Source: UBA1822 sp963615055 (GTDB taxonomy: Bacteria; Bacillota; Negativicutes; Veillonellales; Dialisteraceae). Taken from it: a DNA stretch of 5,693 nt. The position numbers were made by a program, and so were the translations under genes. Of the stretch, positions 1 through 5,519 are shown in pieces. Under the pieces are notes generated by a model. The model was given only the letters and a program-made list of their open reading frames with translations. It was not told the origin of the DNA and made no database searches. Numbering within the stretch: the first letter of the stretch is position 1; every line of letters starts with the position of its first letter. The stretch lies in assembly GCA_963615055.1 (NCBI GenBank), contig CAVEFO010000067.1, forward strand, positions 1 to 5,693, in the 5' to 3' direction.

Positions 1-2208
1 TCGTTTGCGGATGTCACGACCGTTTCCGTGGCCAAGAAAGACGGTGCGACGCGCACAATTTCCGGTGTGTCTGAAGCGACGGCAACCGGGCAGGCGGCTA
101 TCTGGGATCAGATCGCTAAAGAAGGGCAGACGGTGGAGCTTACAGATACGGCTCGGCCGGATGGATCGAAGAAGAATACGATTGTCTCCAATGACAGCAC
201 GGAATTGGTCACCTTTGCACGGATGCAGAACGTTTCGAGTACGGATTACGGTTTCGTTTCCGGCGCGGATCTTTACAATGAAGTCCGTGTGACGGGTACG
301 AAATACAATTACATCGATGCCGACAAGACCACGGCGCAGAATCTCGAAGCTTTGGATGCGGCAATCAAGAAAGAAAGCGGCGATACGTCGAAGTTGATCA
401 AGTATGATGAAGATAAGACGATTCTGATTGGAAACGATACGGCGTATGACAAGGTGACGACCATTGACATCGGAAACGGCGGCACGCGTACAATCACGGG
501 TGTCGCAGTCGGCAAAGCGACCGGTCAAGCGGCGAATTGGGATCAGATTGCGAAGACGGATCAGACGGTCAATCTCGGAAATACGACAACGACAGTCAAC
601 GGAAAGACCATCAATGCCAATCAGATTGCGGCCAATGACGGCACGGTGCTGGCGACCTTCACACGTGTCAATACCGTAGACGGTCTGAAGTCGAATGATT
701 ATGGATTTGTCTCCGGTGCGGATCTCTACAATGAGACACGTAGCGATATTTCTTCGACGAATTATATTTCTAAGACGGCGTCGGCCGGTGCCAATCTCTC
801 TACGCTGGATGCCCAGTTGGCAAAGGTGGCAAAGGCCAATACGGATGCTGTGGCGGATATTCAAAAGGATCTCAAGGCGAGCAACGGCGACTATGTGAAG
901 GCGACCAATACGACAGGAAAGAATCTGGATGCTCTTGATACGGCGATCGGGGTTGTCGAGAAAGACGGCCATGCCATCAAAAAGACGTATGGTACGGGCG
1001 ATGAAGTGGCAGTCAGTGTCGCGGATAATCTGAAGAATATCGACGATAATCTGAAGGATATCGACGATAAGATCGGCACCATTGCCAAAACGGACGGTAC
1101 CGGTCAAACCATTTCGTATACGGCTATCAAAGCGGACAATTCGATTTCCGACAATCTTATCGCGCTCGATAAGGTAATCAGCAGCGGCGTGGCAGCGGAT
1201 TTGACGGAAGTCAAGGAAAAGACGCGGTACGATAAGGCGAAAGCAAGCGGCGATAACGCCATTGCGCTCGGTGATCAGAGTGACGCGAGCGGGGCAAGCG
1301 GCTCGAATGCAATCGCGTTTGGGACGAATGCATCCGCCACGAAAGAAAATGCCGTTTCCATCGGAACAAAAGCGGATGCGAGCGGCACGAATGCCATGGC
1401 TTTCGGAAACGGGGCTTCGGCTGCCGGAGAGAATGCACTCGCTTTCGGGAAGGATTCCAAGGCGTCTGCCGGCAGCGCGATGGCGCTCGGGAATGGGGCC
1501 TCGGCGACAGGAGAAGGCTCAGTCGCTCTCGGCAGCGGCTCTGTGGCGACGGAAGCGAATGTCATCTCTGTCGGCAGTGAGGGTGCTGAACGCAAGATTA
1601 CAAATGTCGCCGCCGGCGTGAATGATACGGATGCGGTGAATGTGTCTCAGCTCAAGCAAGGTTTTTCGAGCATCCAGAGCGCGCTCACGGCTGATATCAA
1701 TAAGGTCGGCGCGGGGGCTGCGGCCTTGTCGGCGCTCCGTCCGGAAGCTTTCGATCCGAATGACAAGATTTCCTTCGCCATAGGCTATGGACACTACAGA
1801 GATGCCAATGCCAGCGCGCTCGGTATCTTCTACAAACCGAATGCCGATATGACGATTTCTCTCGGCGGAACTCTCGGAAACGGGGATTCCATGATGAATG
1901 CGGGCTTGTCTTTCAAGCTCGGTACGCGCAGTAAGGGGCCTGGTATCTACACCTCGAATACCGAGCTCGTGCGTGAGGTCAATGCGCTTCGTGCGGACAA
2001 CAAGGCGCTGAAGACGACCAATGACGCGCAGGCAAAGAAAATCGCCTCCTTGGAAGAGGATAATGCGCAGCAGACGAGAAAGATTGATACGCAAGCCAAG
2101 GAAATCGAGAGCTTGAAGGCAGATAATACGGAAATGAAGAAGCAAATCCAGATGATTCTGGCACGGATGGATATGTCGGCTACGGTGCAAAAATCGGCTG
2201 TGCAATAA
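1..2208 (+). CDS. Trimeric autotransporter adhesin (YadA/Hia type), C-terminal part, 5' truncated by window
   Basis: This is the C-terminal part of a surface adhesin that trimerises and is secreted through its own outer-membrane barrel (type Vc). The frame is open from base 1, so the signal peptide and N-terminus lie upstream; a GTG at 28 is internal. Numbering residues from that GTG: two diverged neck-like/domain repeats (7-87 and 152-238); a stalk with recurring NLxxLD motifs (95-384); a YadA-like head of about seven 14-residue NAxAxG repeats (410-510); a canonical neck (R522 to K543, with DAVNVSQLK); and a YadA anchor with four predicted strands (about 580-591, 595-605, 608-618, 621-632). 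Residues 651-714 then form an unbroken heptad coiled coil behind the barrel, before the TAA at 2206-2208. Classic YadA proteins stop at the last strand. Family assignment is secure; the ligand is unknown. A bidirectional terminator follows. Confidence 0.95.
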   Translation, partial: SFADVTTVSVAKKDGATRTISGVSEATATGQAAIWDQIAKEGQTVELTDTARPDGSKKNTIVSNDSTELVTFARMQNVSSTDYGFVSGADLYNEVRVTGTKYNYIDADKTTAQNLEALDAAIKKESGDTSKLIKYDEDKTILIGNDTAYDKVTTIDIGNGGTRTITGVAVGKATGQAANWDQIAKTDQTVNLGNTTTTVNGKTINANQIAANDGTVLATFTRVNTVDGLKSNDYGFVSGADLYNETRSDISSTNYISKTASAGANLSTLDAQLAKVAKANTDAVADIQKDLKASNGDYVKATNTTGKNLDALDTAIGVVEKDGHAIKKTYGTGDEVAVSVADNLKNIDDNLKDIDDKIGTIAKTDGTGQTISYTAIKADNSISDNLIALDKVISSGVAADLTEVKEKTRYDKAKASGDNAIALGDQSDASGASGSNAIAFGTNASATKENAVSIGTKADASGTNAMAFGNGASAAGENALAFGKDSKASAGSAMALGNGASATGEGSVALGSGSVATEANVISVGSEGAERKITNVAAGVNDTDAVNVSQLKQGFSSIQSALTADINKVGAGAAALSALRPEAFDPNDKISFAIGYGHYRDANASALGIFYKPNADMTISLGGTLGNGDSMMNAGLSFKLGTRSKGPGIYTSNTELVREVNALRADNKALKTTNDAQAKKIASLEEDNAQQTRKIDTQAKEIESLKADNTEMKKQIQMILARMDMSATVQKSAVQ
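46..288 (+). repeat. Adhesin internal domain repeat, copy 1
   Basis: Residues 7-87 of the adhesin (numbered from base 28) run from TRTISGV through GQAAIWDQIAK to DYGFVSGADLYNE. They match a second copy starting 435 bases downstream, with about six residues inserted in the middle of copy 2. The opening part resembles a trimeric-autotransporter neck (compare RKITNVAAG and NVSQLK near residue 522), with Trp in place of the usual Val. The DNA of the two copies is clearly diverged, so the duplication is old or held by selection on the protein. Confidence 0.85.
481..741 (+). repeat. Adhesin internal domain repeat, copy 2
   Basis: Residues 152-238 of the adhesin repeat copy 1: TRTITGVAVG, GQAANWDQIAK, then DYGFVSGADLYNE, the last stretch being identical in both copies. 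This copy is slightly longer between the Trp motif and the DYGF motif. More copies may lie upstream of the window, since these proteins often carry several. Confidence 0.85.
1255..1557 (+). repeat. YadA-like head: tandem 14-residue beta-roll repeats
   Basis: Residues 410-510 of the adhesin hold about seven tandem units with the pattern N/S-A-x-A-(F/L/I)-G followed by (N/K/T)xASA(T/S). Most are exactly 14 residues; the first carries a short Ser/Gly/Ala insertion. In YadA this pattern builds a left-handed parallel beta-roll in each chain of the trimer, usually the adhesive head. Here the head sits just before the neck and anchor, with the larger repeated region N-terminal to it. Confidence 0.9.
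1978..2166 (+). repeat. Post-anchor coiled coil of three 21-residue units
   Basis: Residues 651-713 follow the last anchor strand and form three consecutive 21-residue (63-bp) units, each with a LxxDN core: LRADN at 654, LEEDN at 675 and LKADN at 696. Reading V651 as heptad position a, the a/d series is V, L, N, L, N, Q, I, L, N, Q, I, Q, I, L, N, M, I, I, M with no break. Such a segment should be a long parallel coiled coil. Since YadA barrels end on the periplasmic side, the tail is inferred to be periplasmic. Confidence 0.8.
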
Positions 2209-2252
2209 TCCCGTCGGCACGCTTGCGGCGTGTTCTGATGGGTGATTAAAAC

Positions 2253-2303
2253 AAAAAAGAGCTGTGAGAAACTGTTTCACGTTTTCTCGCAGCTCTTTTT
2301 GTT
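2253..2303 (+). terminator. Bidirectional rho-independent terminator after the adhesin gene
   Basis: A long hairpin pairs AAAAAGAGCTGTGAGAAA (ending at 2271) with TTTCTCGCAGCTCTTTTT (ending at 2300), with a single G-U pair and an ~11-base loop. The right arm ends in a T run on the plus strand. On the minus strand the left arm reads as TTTTTTGTTTT, so the element should stop transcripts in both directions. It lies 45 bases behind the adhesin stop codon, between two converging transcription units. Confidence 0.9.
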
Positions 2304-2314
2304 GGAGCATGAAA

Positions 2315-2450
2315 GCGCCCCTTCATCCCTATCGGCAGAAAGTTTCTGAAACAAGTGCCGCCAAAAGAAAAGAAGCATCCAAGTCGTGCTCCCCATCTCT
2401 ATCAGCAGAAAGTTTCCAAAAACAAGTGCCGCAAAAGAAAAGAGAAGCCA
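2315..2450 (+). repeat. Two tandem copies of a ~70-bp intergenic repeat (left cluster)
   Basis: Two units, about 2315-2380 and 2385-2450, are offset by 70 bases. Each carries ATCYCTATCRGCAGAAAGTTT followed by ACAAGTGCCG and CAAAAGAAAAG. The same family recurs in reverse orientation at 5360-5519 (there GCGCCCCTCATCCCTATC, GGAAAATTTC, AAGTGCC, ACAAAAGAAAAG when read on the minus strand). The second unit runs into the bioA terminator. I do not recognise a named repeat family; its intergenic placement suggests a dispersed, probably non-coding element. Confidence 0.8.
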
Positions 2451-2467
2451 AAGTCAGGCTTCTCTTT
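2431..2467 (-). terminator. Rho-independent terminator of the biotin operon
   Basis: On the minus strand a perfect 11-bp stem (AAAGAGAAGCC with GGCTTCTCTTT) closes a 7-base loop and is followed by TCTTTTG, giving a T-rich tail. It begins 6 bases after the bioA stop codon, ideal for ending the bioY-bioD-bioA transcript. The tail side lies inside the second copy of the ~70-bp repeat. On the plus strand the tail (TTCTTCTTTC) is poorer. Confidence 0.85.
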
Positions 2468-2473
2468 CTTCTT

Positions 2474-3826
2474 TCATCCCAGTACTTCTTCCACCGCTTT
2501 TTTACAAATCGCGACGGCCTTGTCCAAATCGTCTCTTTCGATATTGAGCGGCGGGTTGAAATAGATGACGTCGCCCATGGGGCGGAGGACGAGGCCTTTT
2601 TGCATGGCTTTTCGGAAAATGTGCCAGCCGATGCGTCGGGCGCTGTCGAAGGATTTCTTTGTCTTTGGGTCTTCGACGAGTTCAATGGCATTGATGAGGC
2701 CGATGTGGCGGATTTCGCCGACGTTTTGATGGCTCCCCAAAGCTTTTTCAAGCGCGTCGTGGAGATAGGCGCCGTTTTCTCGGACTTTTTCCAAGATGTG
2801 ATCGCGTTTCATGATTTTCAAAACGGCGAGGGCAACGGCGCAGGCCATGGGGTTTCCGGCGTAGGTGTGGCTGTGAACGAAGGCTTTGTGGGTGCCGTAG
2901 TCGTCGTAGAAGGCTTCGTAGACGGCGTCGGTCGTGACGGTGAGGGACATGGGCATGTAGCCGGCGGTAAGACCTTTGGATGTGCAAAGAATGTCCGGGG
3001 AGATGCCGGCGTGCTCGATGGCAAAGAGCGTCCCCGTGCGGCCGAACCCGGCGGCGATTTCGTCGTCGATCAGAAGGACGTCGTATTCGTCGCAAAGGGC
3101 GCGGAGGCGGCGCAGGTATTCGGCGGGGTAGATGCGCATACCGGCGGCGCCTTGGAGGACGGGCTCGACGATCATGGCTGCCGTTTCTTTGCCGTGCGCG
3201 CGGAAGGCGGCTTCGGCGCTTTCAAAACATTCGACATCGCAGGTGTCGCGCGTCTTGCCGTAGGGGCAACGATAGCAATCGAGGCCGTCGAAGTGAATGT
3301 TTTCCATCAAAAGCGGATGGAAAATTTTAGCGTAGACGTCCATGGAGCCGACGGAGAGGGCGCCGATGGTCTCGCCGTGGTAGGATTCGGGCAGGCACAT
3401 GAAACGGGTTTTCTCGGGGTGGCCGGTTTGGTATTGGTATTGAAATGCCATTTTCATGGCGGCTTCGACGGCCGAGGAGCCATTGTCGTGGTAGGTGAAT
3501 TTGGTGAGGCCGGCAGGGAGAAGCGCCGTTAATTCACGGGCGAGCTCGATGGCCGGTTTGTGGGTGAAATTCGTAAAAATAACGTGCTCGAGTTCGTCGA
3601 CTTGCGCTTTCAAAGCGGCATTGATTTCCGGATTGGCGTGGCCCAAGAGATTGCACCACCAGGAGGAAATAATGTCGAGGTAGGGTTTCCCGTCGGTGCC
3701 GTAGAGGTAGACGCCTTTGGCGTGATCGATGACGACGGGCGGAAAGACTTCGTTGTCTTTCATTTGCATGGCCGGATGCCAGATGTGGGCGGCGTCTTCT
3801 TTTTCCCAATCGATTTTTTCGCACAT
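2474..3826 (-). CDS. bioA: Adenosylmethionine-8-amino-7-oxononanoate aminotransferase (BioA)
   Basis: A PLP-dependent class-III aminotransferase, cytoplasmic and probably dimeric, converting 7-keto-8-aminopelargonate (KAPA) to 7,8-diaminopelargonate. Its 450 residues are normal length. Visible landmarks: HIWHP (14-18), the BioA signature SSWW (54-57), GSSAVE for cofactor phosphate (116-121), YHG (149-151), DDEIAAGFGRTG with the pyridine-binding Asp255, Lys284 in SKGL as the Schiff-base lysine, HSHTYAGNP (318-326) and LRPMGD with Arg415. A four-cysteine patch lies at 184-200 (CYRC, then C196 and C200), as I recall from clostridial BioA proteins. The Tyr that follows HP in E. coli BioA is Ala19 here. 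An AAGGA site precedes the ATG, 12 bases behind the bioD stop, so the two are co-transcribed. The amino donor (SAM as in E. coli, or lysine as in B. subtilis BioK) cannot be settled by eye. Confidence 0.96.
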   Translation of the reverse strand: MCEKIDWEKEDAAHIWHPAMQMKDNEVFPPVVIDHAKGVYLYGTDGKPYLDIISSWWCNLLGHANPEINAALKAQVDELEHVIFTNFTHKPAIELARELTALLPAGLTKFTYHDNGSSAVEAAMKMAFQYQYQTGHPEKTRFMCLPESYHGETIGALSVGSMDVYAKIFHPLLMENIHFDGLDCYRCPYGKTRDTCDVECFESAEAAFRAHGKETAAMIVEPVLQGAAGMRIYPAEYLRRLRALCDEYDVLLIDDEIAAGFGRTGTLFAIEHAGISPDILCTSKGLTAGYMPMSLTVTTDAVYEAFYDDYGTHKAFVHSHTYAGNPMACAVALAVLKIMKRDHILEKVRENGAYLHDALEKALGSHQNVGEIRHIGLINAIELVEDPKTKKSFDSARRIGWHIFRKAMQKGLVLRPMGDVIYFNPPLNIERDDLDKAVAICKKAVEEVLG

Positions 3827-3838
3827 AATGATTTCCTT

Positions 3839-4513
3839 TCAAATTTCCGCAAAACAATCGGCTAAGCGTTTCGGATCGCAGGCAAGGCGCGTGTCGCCGT
3901 CTGCCACTTTGGCAAGAATGGGGACGCCCGTGATGGCCTCGATCATTTTGACGTTGTCTTCTTCCATGACGCCGCCGGTCCAGTGATTCAGGAGAATGCC
4001 GCGGATGGGAAATTTTCGATTTCGGATGTATTCGCAAGTGGTGACGACGTGATTGATGGTGCCGAGGCCGGCAGCGGCGACGATGAGGACGGGAAGGCGC
4101 AGCCAGGAAACGATGTCTTCCAAGTAGTAGGTCGCGGTCTCATCGCAGCGGAGCGGGCAGACAATGCCGCCGGAGCCTTCGACGGTCACATAGGGATAGG
4201 CGGCCGTGACGCGCGCCCATGCCTTCAAAATTTCTTCTTTTGCCAAAGGATGTCCTTCGAGCCGGGCGGCCAGATGCGGAGACACGGGCGTCTTGTATAA
4301 ATAGGAAAGCAATAATTCTTCAGGCTCGTCGATGGCCGCGAAACGATTCACAAAGCCGGCGTCGGATTCGCTGACACTCGCCGCGCCGCTCACGGCCGCT
4401 TTGTAATATCCGGTGTCGTACCCCGCCTCGCGTAATGTCTTTACGAGAAGCGCGGTGACATACGTCTTCCCGATGTCCGTATCGGTGCCGGTGATGAAGA
4501 TTCCCTTGCTCAT
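3839..4513 (-). CDS. bioD: ATP-dependent dethiobiotin synthetase (BioD)
   Basis: BioD closes the ureido ring of dethiobiotin from 7,8-diaminopelargonate, CO2 and ATP in the cytoplasm. The 224-residue length is typical. Seen: the P-loop GTDTDIGKT at 9-17; YYKAAVSG at 35-43 with the substrate-site Lys38 and Ser42; SPHLAA at 78-83; VEGSGG at 111-116 with a Glu that binds metal/ATP in the family; GLGTINH at 149-155; and NHW at 176-178. Ala39 replaces the Pro found in E. coli-type KPV motifs, which I recall as usual in Firmicute BioD. The ATG at 4513 is supported by a strong AAAGGAG site. bioA follows after 12 bases. Upstream, a 158-base gap holding a heptamer hairpin separates it from bioY. Confidence 0.97.
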   Translation of the reverse strand: MSKGIFITGTDTDIGKTYVTALLVKTLREAGYDTGYYKAAVSGAASVSESDAGFVNRFAAIDEPEELLLSYLYKTPVSPHLAARLEGHPLAKEEILKAWARVTAAYPYVTVEGSGGIVCPLRCDETATYYLEDIVSWLRLPVLIVAAAGLGTINHVVTTCEYIRNRKFPIRGILLNHWTGGVMEEDNVKMIEAITGVPILAKVADGDTRLACDPKRLADCFAEI

Positions 4514-4540
4514 ATTTTTTCTCCTTTACGTGGTGATTTG

Positions 4541-4636
4541 CGATTCCGTAATCCGTTATCCGTGAACCGTGTGTGAGTGACTTCGTTTATCAAGAGATGT
4601 GACGAACGGTTAACGGCAAACGGATAGCGGATGACA
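4541..4636. repeat. Inverted repeat made of tandem heptamers, in the bioY-bioD gap
   Basis: The left arm holds four consecutive 7-base units (CCGTAAT, CCGTTAT, CCGTGAA, CCGTGTG at 4546-4573). The right arm holds four in inverse sense (ACGGTTA, ACGGCAA, ACGGATA, GCGGATG at 4606-4633). The arms pair imperfectly over about 28-30 bases around a ~32-base loop. No T tract follows on either strand, so it does not look like a terminator. In the bioYDA transcript it would fold between bioY and bioD, where it could stabilise or cut the mRNA. It resembles a mobile or palindromic intergenic repeat, but I cannot name the family. Confidence 0.75.
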
Positions 4637-4671
4637 GCTTTATGTGAATTGTAAAAGTAAGAAACAGAAAT

Positions 4672-5238
4672 TCAGTTTCCAATGGCTTTCCGCAGCCGTT
4701 TCGCCAGCGTCGCGGCGAGGATACAGAGGCAGAGATCGCCGGGGACGGCCAGGAGGAAACAGTAGAGGACGAGCGGCCAGATGCCAATCGGGGTTTCCAG
4801 ATAGAAACGATTGATGACATACACGTAGGCCATGCCGAAGAGGTAGACGACGAGGAGGCCGGCCAACGAGGCGGCGAGCGTTTTCGCAAAAGAGAAATTG
4901 CTTTTCTCGGCGAGTTTTCCGGTCAGCCATGCACCGGCGATAAAGCCGACGAGGTAGCCGAACGTGGGCTGAAAAATATACGCAGGCCCGCCGCCTTCGG
5001 TGAAGACAGGGATGCCGGCCAGACCCAAGAGGACATAGAGGGCAACGGAAAAAGCGCCGTTTCGGCTGCCGAGAAGGAGCCCGGCGAGTGTGGTGAAAAG
5101 GAGCTGCAAGGTGAAAGGGCACACCGGCACCGGCACGCGGATAAAAGCGCCGATGGCGATGAGCGCTGTGAAAAGGCCGAAGAGTACGAGTTCCTTGGTG
5201 CCGCGTTCGCCTTTTGGCATCACATTTTCTTTTGTCAT
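4672..5238 (-). CDS. bioY: Biotin transporter S-component (BioY)
   Basis: BioY is the membrane protein that binds biotin for an energy-coupling-factor (ECF) transporter. The 188 residues are typical and very hydrophobic, with about six predicted membrane segments (near 17-34, 41-57, 61-80, 89-107, 121-142 and 153-178). Family motifs are visible: PVPVCPFTLQ at 36-45, LLGLAGIPVF at 70-79 and QPTFGYLVGF at 90-99. The ATG at 5238 has a GGAGGA site about 5 bases upstream; the in-frame Met7 has none. No bioM/bioN-type ATPase or T-component is adjacent, so it probably uses a shared ECF module or acts alone. It is the first gene of the operon, behind a strong promoter and a possible BirA operator. 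Confidence 0.95.
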   Translation of the reverse strand: MTKENVMPKGERGTKELVLFGLFTALIAIGAFIRVPVPVCPFTLQLLFTTLAGLLLGSRNGAFSVALYVLLGLAGIPVFTEGGGPAYIFQPTFGYLVGFIAGAWLTGKLAEKSNFSFAKTLAASLAGLLVVYLFGMAYVYVINRFYLETPIGIWPLVLYCFLLAVPGDLCLCILAATLAKRLRKAIGN

Positions 5239-5251
5239 GGTGGTCCTCCGA

Positions 5252-5284
5252 TTGTTTATTTAAGAAATAAAGATAAGTCGACAA
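5252..5284 (-). promoter_or_regulatory. Candidate BirA-type biotin operator
   Basis: On the minus strand TTGTCGACT and AATAAACAA are separated by 15 bases. The BirA operator known from many bacteria is TTGTAAACC, 14-16 bases, then GGTTTACAA. The outer TTGT/ACAA ends and the spacing fit, with about 6/9 and 5/9 half-site matches. The site covers the expected transcription start, between the -10 box and the bioY ribosome binding site, where a repressor would act. The inner bases are poor matches and the region is AT-rich, so chance is a real possibility. Confidence 0.4.
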
Positions 5285-5288
5285 AAGC

Positions 5289-5317
5289 ATTATATGATAA
5301 CACTTCAATAAATTCAA
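5289..5317 (-). promoter_or_regulatory. Sigma-70/SigA-type promoter of the bioY-bioD-bioA operon
   Basis: On the minus strand TTGAAT (5317-5312) is separated by exactly 17 bases from a perfect TATAAT (5294-5289). The expected start of transcription is near 5282, leaving a leader of about 40 bases before the bioY ATG. The surrounding DNA is AT-rich compared with the genes. No comparable promoter is evident in the bioY-bioD gap, supporting a single operon transcript. Confidence 0.85.
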
Positions 5318-5359
5318 GATTGACAATACTGGAAGAAGGGGGCGCGGGTTTGGGTGTGA

Positions 5360-5519
5360 TTTTCCTTTGTGGCGTTTGTGGTGAAAAATTTTCCGGAGAT
5401 AGGGATGAGGGGCGCGTTTTGGGGATTCTTTTCTTTTGTGGCACTTATGATGGGAAATTTTCCGGAGATAGGGATGAGGGGCGCGATTTTTGGGGATTCT
5501 TTTCCTTTGTGGTATTTGT
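5360..5519 (-). repeat. Two to three tandem copies of the ~70-bp intergenic repeat (right cluster, inverted)
   Basis: Read on the plus strand, units begin with TTTTCYTTTGTGG at 5360, 5429 and 5500 (periods 69 and 71); the third unit is only a start. The first two share a perfect 31-base block (5386-5416 and 5455-5485) containing CCGGAGATAGGGATGAGGGG. On the minus strand they match the left cluster at 2315-2450, so the biotin operon is bracketed by inverted copies. The right-hand copies are much closer to each other than to the left ones. A plus-strand reading frame (5320-5619) crosses them, but it has no ribosome binding site, and its repeated KFSGDRDEGR peptide just reflects the DNA repeat. 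Confidence 0.8.

Noticed and set aside
2210..2243. Weak hairpin (CACGC / GCGTG with flanking CCCRTC) just after the adhesin stop
   Set aside because: Pairing is short and interrupted and no T tract follows. The strong terminator immediately downstream explains 3'-end formation.
1519..2310. Minus-strand open frame of 263 codons opposite the adhesin C-terminus
   Set aside because: It is a shadow of the adhesin gene and begins in the bidirectional terminator; no domain is recognisable.
2315..2450. CRISPR-like array from the tandem repeats
   Set aside because: The ~70-bp units abut with no unique spacers of constant length, and there are only two to three copies per cluster and no cas genes.
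2264..3532. Long plus-strand open frame of 422 codons opposite bioA
   Set aside because: It is antisense to the well-supported bioA gene, starts inside a terminator hairpin, and its composition (runs of Gly, Ala, Val, Asp, Phe) is a mirror of bioA codons.
4541..4636. GTTAAC-containing arms as a BirA operator
   Set aside because: The half-sites are far too widely spaced for a BirA operator, and the 7-base tandem phasing explains the sequence better.
4641..4690. Possible second promoter ahead of bioD (TACAAT on the minus strand)
   Set aside because: No acceptable -35 box lies at 16-18 bases (best about three of six matches), and the heptamer hairpin would follow at once.
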